From assembly GCF_005405245.1 (NCBI RefSeq), contig NZ_BJDR01000011.1, positions 1 to 57,437 on the forward strand: a stretch of 57,437 nucleotides of DNA, given 5' to 3'. A program made the position numbers and the translations under genes. Shown in pieces: positions 34,910 through 43,938 of this stretch. The stretch is from Enterococcus nangangensis (lineage in GTDB: Bacteria; Bacillota; Bacilli; Lactobacillales; Enterococcaceae). Position 1 is the stretch's first letter, and each line of letters starts with the position of its first letter. The notes under the pieces are model-generated. The model saw only the letters and a program-made list of their open reading frames with translations. It ran no database searches and was not told the origin of the DNA.

Positions 34910-35749
34910 ATGCTGAAACAATTAACTACTTTTAAAACAGTTTACGAAACCCGCAGCTTTTCGAAGACTGCGCTGCTGCTTTTTATTGCTCAACCTACTG
35001 TCTCGGCGCAAATTAAGCAATTGGAAAATGATTTACAGACGCAATTATTTATTCGGAGTGGTCGCCAAGAACTGCAAGTAACCGCGGCGGCTGATTTTTT
35101 ATATCATAAGACGTTAGGACTATTGGATGACTGGGAAGAAGTCGTACAAGCTTTGCGTTTACAACAAGAAGAAGTGCGGCTGATCCGCCTGGGTGCTTCC
35201 CATACTTTTGCTAGCTATGTACTGCCGCAGGTCTTGCCCTTACTTCATGCAGCTTTTCCTAAAATAAAATTTATCGTGGAACTTTTAAATTCCTTTGAAG
35301 TGTTGCAAGCTTTGACGCAACACCAAATCGATTTAGGCTTCATTGAAAAGCCTTTAGCAAGTAAGGAGTTGACGCGCCACACATTGTTGGCAGATGAACT
35401 AGTTTTAGTGGGGGATTGTAAAGGGCCGTGGCTAGTACGGGAATCTTCTTCAGGGGTTTACTATTACACGCAACGCTATTTGGAAGAAGCTGGTTTGACG
35501 CCAGAAATTTTGACGATTAAAAATAATGAAATTATCGTGGCATTATTACGCCAAGGGTTTGGCTGTTCCTTACTGTCTAAAAGAGCTGCTGAAGGGCTAC
35601 CATATCAAAAATTAGGTCCAAGCTATCAACGAGAATTTTATTTGTTGCAGCAAAAGACGGCTGATCGGCAGTTAGAAGCTTACATCGCCTTTATTCGCCA
35701 GTGGAGTGGAAAAATAGACGGACAACCAAAAAAACTTCCCAACGTCTAG
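34910..35749 (+). CDS. LysR-family transcriptional regulator (CysB/YeiE-like)
   Basis: A 279-residue regulator: winged helix-turn-helix (residues 1-60: LKQLTTFKTVYETRSFSKTALLLFIAQPTVSAQIKQLENDL) and a periplasmic-binding-protein-like effector domain (about 88-279). ATG 34910 follows GGAAGGG. It is divergent from yeiH, which is probably its target. The effector is likely a sulfur or organic anion, by analogy. Confidence 0.9.
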   Translation: MLKQLTTFKTVYETRSFSKTALLLFIAQPTVSAQIKQLENDLQTQLFIRSGRQELQVTAAADFLYHKTLGLLDDWEEVVQALRLQQEEVRLIRLGASHTFASYVLPQVLPLLHAAFPKIKFIVELLNSFEVLQALTQHQIDLGFIEKPLASKELTRHTLLADELVLVGDCKGPWLVRESSSGVYYYTQRYLEEAGLTPEILTIKNNEIIVALLRQGFGCSLLSKRAAEGLPYQKLGPSYQREFYLLQQKTADRQLEAYIAFIRQWSGKIDGQPKKLPNV

Positions 35750-35768
35750 GCGTCGGGAAGTTTTTTTT
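35731..35768. terminator. Terminator after the lysR gene
   Basis: AAAACTTCCC (35731-35740) pairs with GGGAAGTTTT (35755-35764) with an inner ACG/CGT stem. It overlaps the stop codon and can serve both convergent units. Confidence 0.85.
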
Positions 35769-35776
35769 AGTTAGTA

Positions 35777-36598
35777 TTAAAAGCCCCGGGAGCCGCCACC
35801 AAACGTTCCGCCACCAGAAGAATGGGTGGTAGAACCGCCACCACCACCGCCACCGCCACTTTTTTCTGAACGCGGAATGCGGCGGGTAGTGACAAAGGAA
35901 TTGGTGAGCTGATCTTTTTGATCGGTTAAGGTGAGCTGGCCTTGTTGCCGGTACTCGTATTCATAGCTAGGTTTTTTCAATTGATAGCGACTCTTCACCA
36001 CAAAGAAGAAGATGCCACTGAGAATTAAAGCGCCTAAAAAAGCGAGTCCTCCTTCAAATAACGTGATAGTACGATACATGGTCACTTTGCCTGTTGCTTC
36101 GTCAATGGTGTAATGTCCACTGGGAATACCTTCATTGAAGTAATACAAAGTCTCATCAATAAAAGTATTGAAAGCTTGATAATACTCTTCGCTACTCAAA
36201 CCATTATCGTAAACGGCATCTAAAGTATCTTCAATCCGACTGTCGGTCATGTAGTGAATCATATTGCCTGAAGTGGAGATGTACACTTGGCGACCAGTCA
36301 TATCGAGATAAAGGAGAATACCATTCTCATCGTTGCCGATGGTGTCGCCTAATGTTCGATCGACAGCATAGCGCGGGTCATCTTGATCCAAGTCATAGCT
36401 AGTGGCAATCATGAAGGTGGCTTTCGTTTGTTGCTGCGCTTCAGCTAGCCGACTTTCTAATTTGGCGATTTGCTGGTTGGTCAAAAGACCTGCATCATCT
36501 AAAACATTTTCTGCAGCGTAGGTAGTACGAGAGCTGAAAGCAAAATAGGTCAGCAAGCTAAAGACAATAATTAAGAGAAAACGACTCATTTTTTTCAT
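35777..36598 (-). CDS. TPM-domain membrane protein (YdjH/YgcG-like)
   Basis: A 273-residue protein with a signal peptide (about 1-28, ending TTYA/AEN). An extracytoplasmic TPM domain follows (about 30-165: VLDDAGLLTNQQIAKLESRLAEAQQQTKATFMI... DENGILLYLDMTGRQVYIST). There is one membrane helix (about 182-203) and a cytoplasmic tail ending in a Gly/Ser-rich run (GGGGGGGGSTTHSSGGGTFGGGS). ATG 36598 follows AGGAGGG by eight bases and overlaps the upstream stop by four bases. With its two neighbours it matches the ydjG-ydjH-ydjI cluster of Bacillus, which supports PspA at the membrane. Confidence 0.85.
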   Translation of the reverse strand: MKKMSRFLLIIVFSLLTYFAFSSRTTYAAENVLDDAGLLTNQQIAKLESRLAEAQQQTKATFMIATSYDLDQDDPRYAVDRTLGDTIGNDENGILLYLDMTGRQVYISTSGNMIHYMTDSRIEDTLDAVYDNGLSSEEYYQAFNTFIDETLYYFNEGIPSGHYTIDEATGKVTMYRTITLFEGGLAFLGALILSGIFFFVVKSRYQLKKPSYEYEYRQQGQLTLTDQKDQLTNSFVTTRRIPRSEKSGGGGGGGGSTTHSSGGGTFGGGSRGF

Positions 36599-37722
36599 AG
36601 GAGATACCCTCCTAATAAGAATAGGGCAAATAAAGCGGCGAAGATTCCTCCGCAAGCAAGGCCAAGACGTTGCAAACTAATGGGGAGAACGCCGGCGGTT
36701 TTACCAGTTTGACCATTCATGGCATAATAATAAACTTTTTTGTCGCCGCGATTTTGATAGGTCACTAACCAGACAGGGAGCAAGACGTAATGATTTTCCT
36801 GTTGCTGAGTTTTGATATTACTTTGTTTGCCAGTGACGGTTGTGTACTGGCTAGCGGTTTCCTGTAGTAAATTTTGACTGTAGTTTTGTAATTCTTTTTG
36901 GACACTTTCTTGTAGCACATTAAATTCAATGTCCCGTTTTTCCGCTTGGAAGCCGGCTAAATATTGGCTATGAAAGCTGACAGCCTTATCTAAAGGGAAA
37001 GGTTGGACCGAAGTAACCATATTTTTTTGCACATTTTTCGTCAAAGCGTTTTTTACCAAGTTTTTAAAAGAAAGCTTTCCTTGTCGATAAATGGCGTATT
37101 GCTTGGTTTCGGTGTACTCAAGGTCCCCGACACGCCAAACCCGCAGACTGGTGGCATTGGCGCGGAACTGACCATCCAGCTCAGCATCCACCACCCAATA
37201 CGGAAAATAGACCCCCGTTAGCAATTGAATTTGTTTCTCATCAAAAAAATCTTTAGGAATAAATTTTTTCTTTTTTGTCCAATTTAAAAATTCTGCCTCG
37301 GCTTTTTCTTTAGAAATAGCAAAAGGCAAAACTTTTTCTGGTTGGAAAGTACCGGCGAGGCGGCCAGTTAAGACCACCGGATTGTGGCAAAAGTAACAGT
37401 AGGTGGCAGCCGTAGTAGCATCCGTGACAATTTCAGCACCACAACTAGGACAAGTAAATAATTCTAGGTTACTCGCGCTGGTGGCATCGGTTGCCGCTTG
37501 TGGCACTGTCGTATCTTTTGCAGCAGCTGTCGTTTCTGAACCTTCTACAGTTGGCGAGGGTTCATCTGCTACTAGCCGTGCTGCTTTTTGTTGCGCTTCA
37601 AAAGCGCTGACTTCAGCTTCCGTAAATTCTGACAAACAAAAATCACAATGAAATTTTTGATCGTCAGGATTAAAAGTTAAAGGACCACCACAGTTGGGGC
37701 ACTTATGCGTAATGACCTCCAT
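36595..37722 (-). CDS. Zinc-ribbon membrane protein (YdjG-like)
   Basis: A 375-residue protein with two TFIIB-type zinc ribbons at the N terminus (CPNCGG...CDFC at about 8-29, and CPSCGAEI...CYFC at about 90-110). An Ala/Thr-rich linker joins them. A ~200-residue mixed domain (FPYWVVDAELDGQF...) follows, with one C-terminal membrane helix (about 350-372). YdjG of Bacillus has the same order. It sits between the SPFH and TPM genes, 12 bases after the SPFH gene, so all three are co-transcribed. Confidence 0.8.
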   Translation of the reverse strand: MEVITHKCPNCGGPLTFNPDDQKFHCDFCLSEFTEAEVSAFEAQQKAARLVADEPSPTVEGSETTAAAKDTTVPQAATDATSASNLELFTCPSCGAEIVTDATTAATYCYFCHNPVVLTGRLAGTFQPEKVLPFAISKEKAEAEFLNWTKKKKFIPKDFFDEKQIQLLTGVYFPYWVVDAELDGQFRANATSLRVWRVGDLEYTETKQYAIYRQGKLSFKNLVKNALTKNVQKNMVTSVQPFPLDKAVSFHSQYLAGFQAEKRDIEFNVLQESVQKELQNYSQNLLQETASQYTTVTGKQSNIKTQQQENHYVLLPVWLVTYQNRGDKKVYYYAMNGQTGKTAGVLPISLQRLGLACGGIFAALFALFLLGGYLL

Positions 37723-37734
37723 CGTCAGTCCTCC

Positions 37735-38985
37735 TTATAGGGGAATGCCTTGGAAAGGTTTCCCGCAGTGGGGACAAAATTTCGGCACACCTTGGCTTAA
37801 ATCAACGACTTCATGACATTCGCTACAACGCATTTCGATTTTTACCCCGTTAGTCGCTTGACTAGGCGCTTCCGGTCGCGCCTCTCCACAGTTAGAACAG
37901 AATTTACCAGTGTTTTCTTGTCCGCATTTTGGACAAGTCCAACTGTTATTTGGTGCACTTTCTTTTTGCTGCTGTTCTTTTTGTTGTGCGGCTTGTGCTT
38001 GATTATTTTTTGATGCTTCGGCAAAATAATTTCCAGTTTGGTTCATCCCCATGCCGACGCCAAAGAAACCGCTAGCTGCGCCACCAGGATTTTTCCCAGC
38101 TTCTTCAATGCCTCGTGCCATCGCTCCTTGGACGTAACCTTCCCGCACGCTAGGATCGCCTAACATCGCTCCTTGGTTGCGCATGTTAATGAGTTTGGTA
38201 GAATCATCGGTGTAAGAAATGCTAGCCACCGCCACTGCGGCTACTTCCATGCCACGGTTTGCTTTCCATTCGTTATCTAAGGCATCTTGCATGTAGCGGG
38301 AAAGCTCCAAACTTTTTGACGGTACGTAAGAAATGCGTTGACCATCTTGGGACATTTGGTTAATGGCGCTTTGTAAAGCAGTGAGGAATTCATTTAAATA
38401 TTGTTCGTTGATGTCGTTAATGTCTACCCGCGTTTGATTGCGTGGGACGGCTTCTTTGTAAAAAAGTAAGGGATCAGTAATTTTAATGGAGTAAGTACCA
38501 TGGGCGCGCAAAAATAATTCCGCGTTGTAAAAATTATCGAAATAATTGAGGGGCGCTGGGGTACCAAATTTAATTCCTTTAATTTCTTGCAAGTTAATAA
38601 AGAAGACTTGTTGCTTTTGCGGGGTCACCCCACCGAAACGGAAACGTTGGAAAGATTCTTGTAAGGCATCTTTAAAGTTGCCGTTAAATAAAGATGGAGC
38701 CGCGGCATTTTTTACTGTGAAATAGCCTTCTTCTGCGGTGTAGTCAATAATTTTACCGCCATCCACTAAAAGCATCATGGTGTTGACCGGGACGTGAATC
38801 ACCGAACCATCTGTGACGACATCTTCGGTACCTTTACGATTAGAACCGCGCTTATCATCGCGGCGCACTTTCACGCCGCCGGTCATGACGGTGGTCTGTC
38901 CAAGTTCGTCTGGCTCGATAATTTCTAGCCACTGATCGGCTAAACTTCCTGTTAAGGTACTAGTTGCTGCTTTAATTAAACCCAT
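37735..38985 (-). CDS. SPFH-domain protein with C-terminal zinc ribbons (YdjI-like)
   Basis: A 416-residue protein: an SPFH/virion-core-like domain (about 20-240; e.g. LEIIEPDELGQTTVMTGGVKVRRDDKRGSNRKG), a Gly/Met-rich hinge and a Gln-rich stretch (about 325-345). Two zinc ribbons end the protein (CPKCGQENTGKFCSNCG and CSECHEVVDLSQGVPKFCPHCGK). No membrane helix is evident, so it is probably a peripheral membrane scaffold. ATG follows AAAGGAGG. It leads the three-gene ydj-like operon, expressed from an extended -10 promoter. Confidence 0.85.
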   Translation of the reverse strand: MGLIKAATSTLTGSLADQWLEIIEPDELGQTTVMTGGVKVRRDDKRGSNRKGTEDVVTDGSVIHVPVNTMMLLVDGGKIIDYTAEEGYFTVKNAAAPSLFNGNFKDALQESFQRFRFGGVTPQKQQVFFINLQEIKGIKFGTPAPLNYFDNFYNAELFLRAHGTYSIKITDPLLFYKEAVPRNQTRVDINDINEQYLNEFLTALQSAINQMSQDGQRISYVPSKSLELSRYMQDALDNEWKANRGMEVAAVAVASISYTDDSTKLINMRNQGAMLGDPSVREGYVQGAMARGIEEAGKNPGGAASGFFGVGMGMNQTGNYFAEASKNNQAQAAQQKEQQQKESAPNNSWTCPKCGQENTGKFCSNCGEARPEAPSQATNGVKIEMRCSECHEVVDLSQGVPKFCPHCGKPFQGIPL

Positions 38986-39015
38986 AGTAAAACCTCCTTT
39001 AATTGTGTTAGCCTT

Positions 39016-39024
39016 ATTATAGCA
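39016..39024 (-). promoter_or_regulatory. Extended -10 promoter of the ydj-like operon
   Basis: On the minus strand TGCTATAAT, about 31 bases before the start codon. The -35 region is weak, which suggests vegetative transcription that depends on the extended -10 element. I see no sigma-W-type AAC...CGTA promoter. Confidence 0.55.
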
Positions 39025-39085
39025 CGGATGACTAAAATTCCTTTTTCAAACCCCATAATAGCTTTTAAACATCAGTTTTTTTTAG

Positions 39086-39091
39086 TATAAT
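39086..39091 (+). promoter_or_regulatory. -10 box of the dnaX operon
   Basis: A perfect TATAAT 47 bases before the dnaX start; the -35 (TTTTAA at 39063) is poor. This is the only clear promoter before the nine-gene block. Confidence 0.45.
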
Positions 39092-39137
39092 AGATAGAAC
39101 GAAGTTGAAAAATTCTGCAAAGAAAGAAGGTTGGAAA

Positions 39138-40964
39138 ATGGCATATCAAGCACTGTACCGCGTGTATCGCTCACAACGCTTTCAAGATATCGTGGGGCAA
39201 TGGGCCATCACTCAAACATTGCGCAACGCCATTGCCACCCATAAAACCTCCCACGCGTATTTATTTACCGGACCACGAGGCACCGGGAAGACCAGTGCGG
39301 CGAAAATTTTTGCCAAAGCTATTAATTGTCCCCATCAAAAAGACGGCGAGCCTTGTAACGAGTGTGAAATTTGTCGCAGTATTACCGAGGGCCGGTTAAA
39401 TGATGTGATTGAAATCGATGCGGCATCGAACAACGGGGTCGATGAGATTCGTGAGTTGCGGGACAAAGTAAAATACGCACCGACGCAAGCCCAATACAAA
39501 GTCTATATCATTGATGAAGTACATATGCTTTCCACTGGTGCGTTTAACGCCTTATTAAAAACGTTAGAAGAACCGCCGAAAAGTGTCATCTTCATCTTGG
39601 CAACAACAGAACCTCACAAAATTCCAGCGACGATTATTTCCCGGACGCAACGCTTTGATTTTAAAAAGATTGCCACGCCAGAAATTGTCGCTCATGAAAA
39701 AGAAATTTTAAATGAACTGCAAATTCCTTTTGATGAAGAGGCTCTTTTTGTCATTGCCAAAGCGGCAGAAGGGGGGATGCGGGATGCCCTCTCGATTTTA
39801 GATCAGGGAATTTCTTTTGGGGATGGCGAGGTCACCTTAGAAGCCGCGCTACAAGTAACAGGTAGTCTCTCCCAAGAAAAGTTAGCTGCTTATTTAACAG
39901 CGGTGTTGAATCATCAGGTAGAAGCTAGTCTAGAAATTTTAGAAGACATTTTGCAAGAAGGCAAAGAGCCCCAACGTTTTATTGAGAATGTGATGTTTTA
40001 TCTGCGGGATTTATTAATGTATCAACAAGCGCCGCAATTATTAACAGCGCAAACAACACAAGTCTCCCCTGAATTTATTGCCTTGGCGCAAAAAGTTCAA
40101 CCGGATACAGTGTATGCCAGCTTGAAAGTATTAAGTGCCACCCAACAAGATTTGCGCTTTACGAATCAGGGACGGATTTATTTAGAAGTGACCACTGTGA
40201 AATTAGCCGCCGTAGCTACGGCACCAAGTATCACGGCAGGCGCGGCAGTTAATCCTAGCAAGGCTATCGTCGAAGCGGCACCAACCAGTGATACGCCAGC
40301 TTTGCAGCAGTTGAGCCAAGAAGTTAGTCGCTTGCAACAACAAGTGAGTCAGCTGACGGAACAACTGCATAATGGTGCTAGTAGTGATCATTCGATACGT
40401 CCACCAGCAGTGAAGCGCAGCGGGCATAGCAACCAACAGAAACCACAAGAAATTCCGCGCCAACGGGTCTTTGCCACGTTGGAAAAAGCAACGCGAGAAA
40501 ACTTGCAAGGAATTCGTCATCATTGGGAAGATTTGTTACAATTACTGCAGGCTTCTCAACGGGCGATGCTAAGAGCTTGTGAACCGGTGGCGGCTTCCAA
40601 TGAAGCTTTAGTTGTCGTCTTTGATTATGAAATTTTATCGAAACGGGCGGCTGCTGATACGGATTTACACCAAGCAATTAAAGCAGGGGTTGACCGCCTC
40701 TTACATTTTGCACCAGAGCTAGTGGCCATTCCCCGCGAAGCTTGGCCGAATTTACGGCAAAGTTTTTTACAAGAACGGAAGTTAAAGAATGCCAATGGCG
40801 GTTCACAACAAGCAGTACCTGAGGCTAATGAAGAAGGTCCTTTAGCCCAGTTGACGGAAGAAACCGGTGAAGAGGACTTGGTGCCAGAAGTTGCCAAGGA
40901 TACTTTTGTGGAAACGGCAGAAAACTTTTTCGGCAAAGAGTTTATTGAAATCACCAACGACTAA
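39138..40964 (+). CDS. dnaX: DNA polymerase III subunit gamma/tau
   Basis: Clamp-loader ATPase that loads the beta clamp and links it to the polymerase. The 608-residue protein has Walker A GPRGTGKTSAAK, a zinc module (CPHQKDGEPCNECEIC), Walker B VYIIDEVHMLS and the SRTQRF arginine-finger region (SRC-like). A variable C terminus (about 380-608) mediates DnaE/PolC and DnaB contacts. ATG 39138 follows AGAAGG; the frame upstream has no ribosome site. It heads the block dnaX-ybaB-recR-tmk-darA-holB-ricT-yabA-rsmI. Confidence 0.96.
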   Translation: MAYQALYRVYRSQRFQDIVGQWAITQTLRNAIATHKTSHAYLFTGPRGTGKTSAAKIFAKAINCPHQKDGEPCNECEICRSITEGRLNDVIEIDAASNNGVDEIRELRDKVKYAPTQAQYKVYIIDEVHMLSTGAFNALLKTLEEPPKSVIFILATTEPHKIPATIISRTQRFDFKKIATPEIVAHEKEILNELQIPFDEEALFVIAKAAEGGMRDALSILDQGISFGDGEVTLEAALQVTGSLSQEKLAAYLTAVLNHQVEASLEILEDILQEGKEPQRFIENVMFYLRDLLMYQQAPQLLTAQTTQVSPEFIALAQKVQPDTVYASLKVLSATQQDLRFTNQGRIYLEVTTVKLAAVATAPSITAGAAVNPSKAIVEAAPTSDTPALQQLSQEVSRLQQQVSQLTEQLHNGASSDHSIRPPAVKRSGHSNQQKPQEIPRQRVFATLEKATRENLQGIRHHWEDLLQLLQASQRAMLRACEPVAASNEALVVVFDYEILSKRAAADTDLHQAIKAGVDRLLHFAPELVAIPREAWPNLRQSFLQERKLKNANGGSQQAVPEANEEGPLAQLTEETGEEDLVPEVAKDTFVETAENFFGKEFIEITND

Positions 40965-40988
40965 TAAAAAAAGAAAGTAGGAATCACA

Positions 40989-41297
40989 ATGCGTGGCATG
41001 GGAAATATGGGAAATATGATGCGTCAAATGCAAAAATTACAAAAGGAAATGGGCATTGCGCAAAACGCTTTAAATGAGAAAGAGTTTACCGCAGAAGCTA
41101 GTCAAGTAGTTACCGTGACCTTTACTGGCGATAAAAAATTAAAAAATATCACCATTAAACCTGAAGCGGTGGATCCTGAAGATGTAGAAATGTTACAAGA
41201 CGTCATTGTGCTGGCGGTGAACGACTGTTTACACCAAATCGACGTCGAAACGGAAAAAACCATGGGTAAATACACGAAAGGTTTACCTGGATTTTAA
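40989..41297 (+). CDS. ybaB: YbaB/EbfC nucleoid-associated protein
   Basis: A 102-residue DNA-binding protein that forms tweezer-like dimers. It has the Met/Gly-rich N terminus ([21 protein letters not shown]) followed by an alpha-beta-alpha core with [21 protein letters not shown]. It sits between dnaX and recR as in most bacteria. Confidence 0.95.
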   Translation: MRGMGNMGNMMRQMQKLQKEMGIAQNALNEKEFTAEASQVVTVTFTGDKKLKNITIKPEAVDPEDVEMLQDVIVLAVNDCLHQIDVETEKTMGKYTKGLPGF

Positions 41298-41336
41298 GCC
41301 GTTTAAGGAAAGCCTCAAAAGAAAGAAGGAACCCTT

Positions 41337-41933
41337 TTGCAATACCCCCAACCGATTGCTAAATTAATTGAAAGCTTCACCAAGCTACCGGGGATTGGTC
41401 AAAAGACCGCCACCCGCTTGGCTTTTACGGTGGTGGACATGAAAGAAGAAGCGGTTAACGAGTTTGCCAAAGCCTTAATTGCGGTGAAACGAGATTTAAC
41501 TTTTTGTTCCGTTTGTGGCAATATCACGCAAGAAGATCCTTGTGAAATCTGTCAGGATAAAACGCGGGATCGCTCCACCATTTTAGTTGTCGAAGAACCA
41601 AAAGATGTGATGGCTTTAGAAAAAATGCGAGAGTATCACGGTTTGTACCACGTGCTCCACGGTGTTCTTTCTCCCATGGAAGGCACTGGTCCTGACGATA
41701 TTAATTTAACGAGTTTAATTACGCGCTTACATGATGAAACGGTACAAGAAGTTATTATCGCTACCAATGCGACAACGGAAGGGGAAGCAACGGCCATTTA
41801 TTTATCCCGCTTGATTAAACCAGCAGGGATTAAAGTCACCCGCTTAGCCCACGGATTGGCAGTGGGGAGCGATATCGAGTACGCCGATGAAATTACTTTA
41901 CTGAAAGCCGTGGAAGGTCGCCGCGAAATTTAA
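41337..41933 (+). CDS. recR: Recombination mediator RecR
   Basis: Works with RecF/RecO to load RecA at gaps. The 198-residue protein has the helix-hairpin-helix [14 protein letters not shown], a four-cysteine zinc finger ([16 protein letters not shown]), a Toprim domain starting [14 protein letters not shown] and the Walker-B-like end. TTG start behind AGAAGGA. Confidence 0.96.
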   Translation: MQYPQPIAKLIESFTKLPGIGQKTATRLAFTVVDMKEEAVNEFAKALIAVKRDLTFCSVCGNITQEDPCEICQDKTRDRSTILVVEEPKDVMALEKMREYHGLYHVLHGVLSPMEGTGPDDINLTSLITRLHDETVQEVIIATNATTEGEATAIYLSRLIKPAGIKVTRLAHGLAVGSDIEYADEITLLKAVEGRREI

Positions 41934-41975
41934 GCGGCACGCCCTTTTAGTAAGGAGCAGAGAGGAAGAAAAAGT

Positions 41976-42617
41976 TTGCAAGGTTTATTTATTACTGTGG
42001 AAGGACCCGATGGCGCTGGGAAAACCAGTGTCATTCAAGAATTAGTTCCCCGTTTGAAAAAAATTGCCACCCGTCCCGTGGTGGTCACTAGAGAACCTGG
42101 TGGCAGTCGCATTGCGGAAAAAATTCGCCAGTTAATTCTCGATAAACAAAATACGGAAATGGATGCGCGGACAGAAGCCCTGCTTTATGCCGCTAGTCGT
42201 CGCCAACATTTAGTCGAGAAGATTATGCCCGCTTTAGCTGCCGATGAGATTGTCATTTGTGATCGCTTTGTGGATAGCTCACTTGCTTATCAAGGCGCTG
42301 CCCGCAAACTTGGCATTCAAGAAGTTGCGGCGATGAATCTTTTTGCCACAGAAGGACTGACACCGGCGTTAACTTTATATTTAGATGTGGACTCCGATAC
42401 TGGCTTGCAACGTATCTATCGCAATCGTCAAAATGAAATCAACCGTTTAGACGTGGAAGCACCGCAGTTTCATCAGTTGGTCCGTCACGGCTATTTAAAA
42501 GTGTTAGCCGAAAATCCAGAGCGCATGGTAAAAATTGATGCGCGTCAACCCTTGGCAGATGTGGTGGAAGACTGTTATGATATAGTTATCAAAAGAGCAC
42601 CAAATTTTTTTCAATAA
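41976..42617 (+). CDS. tmk: Thymidylate kinase
   Basis: Phosphorylates dTMP to dTDP. The 213-residue protein has the P-loop GPDGAGKTS, the DR(Y/F) motif in ICDRFVDSSLAYQG and the LID region RIYRNRQNEINRLD. TTG start behind GAGAGGAAG. It is in the standard place between recR and darA. Confidence 0.95.
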   Translation: MQGLFITVEGPDGAGKTSVIQELVPRLKKIATRPVVVTREPGGSRIAEKIRQLILDKQNTEMDARTEALLYAASRRQHLVEKIMPALAADEIVICDRFVDSSLAYQGAARKLGIQEVAAMNLFATEGLTPALTLYLDVDSDTGLQRIYRNRQNEINRLDVEAPQFHQLVRHGYLKVLAENPERMVKIDARQPLADVVEDCYDIVIKRAPNFFQ

Positions 42618-42645
42618 AATGTAAATAAGAAGGGTGGAGTTTTCC

Positions 42646-42975
42646 ATGAAATTGATTTTAGCCATTGTTCAAGATAAAGATAGCAACCGTTTAGCTAATG
42701 AATTTATTGATGCCAACGTGCGGGCCACCAAGCTTTCATCTACCGGCGGGTTTTTGAAATCAGGAAACTCAACATTTATCGTGGGGATTGACGATGAACG
42801 GGTGCAAGAAGTTTTAGATTTAATTAAAGAAACGTGTCAATCACGTAAACAATATGTTTCCACACCAGTGAGTCTCGACTTATCCTTAGACGGTCAAGTA
42901 CCTTATCCCGTAGAAGTCGAAGTAGGTGGGGCGACGGTTTTCGTTTTACCTGTTGATGCTTTCCAACGCTATTAA
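42646..42975 (+). CDS. darA: Cyclic-di-AMP-binding PII-like protein DarA
   Basis: A 109-residue signal-transduction protein that binds the second messenger c-di-AMP as a trimer. It starts MKLILAIVQDKDSNRLANEFIDANVRATKLSSTGGFLKSGNSTFIVGI, the ferredoxin-like PII fold with the family T-loop region. ATG 42646 follows GTGGAG; a GTG 12 bases upstream is too close to the ribosome site. Its place between tmk and holB matches Bacillus yaaQ. The target of the signal is unknown. Confidence 0.93.
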   Translation: MKLILAIVQDKDSNRLANEFIDANVRATKLSSTGGFLKSGNSTFIVGIDDERVQEVLDLIKETCQSRKQYVSTPVSLDLSLDGQVPYPVEVEVGGATVFVLPVDAFQRY

Positions 42976-42990
42976 ACAGGAAAAGCAGCG

Positions 42991-43920
42991 ATGAAATTGG
43001 AAACAACCTTAGCCAGTACGCAGCCCATTGTTTTTCAACAACTCCATAACAGCCTTAAGCATGGACGTCTCGGCCATGCTTATCTTTTTGAAGGTCCGGC
43101 TAAAAGCGAGTTGGAGCAAGTGGCGCTTTTTTTAACGCAAGGTTTCTTTTGTCAAAATGCGCAAGATGGTTTGCCTTGTGGCCTGTGCAGTAATTGTCAA
43201 CGGATTGCTTTAAAGGAACACCCCGATGTTTTATGGGTGGAACCAGAGGGGCAAACGTTAAAAGTCGAACAAATTCGCCAGTTGCAAAAAGAGTTCGGTA
43301 AGTCTGGTTTAGAAACTACCAAGCGCGGGTTTATCATTTGTGAAGCTGATAAAATGTCAATCGGTGCGGCCAATAGTTTGCTGAAGTTTTTAGAAGAGCC
43401 GCAAATGGATAGTTTGGCGATTTTGACAACAGAAGTGTTGGGCAAGATTTTACCTACCATTCAATCTCGCGTTCAAATTTTAAATTTAAAACCCCAAGCG
43501 CCGCAGCTGATTGCCAAAGTTTTAGTGGAAGAGCACGGACTAGCCGTTGAAGAAGCAAAACTTTTAAGTCAACTGACTCATAGTGTGGAAGAAGCGGTTG
43601 AATTCTCCCAAAATCAATGGTTTAATGAAGCTAGCAACGTTTTATTAGCGTGGGTAGAAAAATTACTGCAAGGAAAAACGGCTGCTTTTGTCGCCGTGCA
43701 AACCCAATTGGTGCCACTTTTTAAAGAAAAAGAACAACAAGCGCTAGCTTTTGATTTGATTTTTTTAGGAATTCACCAAGGACAGGTTGCCACGAATGTC
43801 AAAGCACAAATTGCCGCCATCTTTTTGCAAGCTCAGCAAAAGTTGCAAAGTAATGTTTCATTGCAAAACGTCTTGGAGCAAGGAACGTTAAAAACTTTCT
43901 CCATACTGCACGTATATTGA
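42991..43920 (+). CDS. holB: DNA polymerase III delta prime subunit
   Basis: Clamp-loader subunit. The 309-residue protein has the AAA+ fold with a zinc module (CQNAQDGLPCGLCSNCQ), ICEADKMSIGAANSLLKFLEEP in place of a full Walker B, and SRVQIL. It has no functional P-loop (GPAKSELEQ), which is normal for this subunit. Confidence 0.93.
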   Translation: MKLETTLASTQPIVFQQLHNSLKHGRLGHAYLFEGPAKSELEQVALFLTQGFFCQNAQDGLPCGLCSNCQRIALKEHPDVLWVEPEGQTLKVEQIRQLQKEFGKSGLETTKRGFIICEADKMSIGAANSLLKFLEEPQMDSLAILTTEVLGKILPTIQSRVQILNLKPQAPQLIAKVLVEEHGLAVEEAKLLSQLTHSVEEAVEFSQNQWFNEASNVLLAWVEKLLQGKTAAFVAVQTQLVPLFKEKEQQALAFDLIFLGIHQGQVATNVKAQIAAIFLQAQQKLQSNVSLQNVLEQGTLKTFSILHVY

Positions 43921-43938
43921 ATTTAAAGGAGAGTTAAG

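Noticed and set aside
40080..40110. Programmed frameshift in dnaX
   Set aside because: The A-run near GCGCAAAAAGTT is short, lacks a following stem or near stop, and the full-length frame is open.
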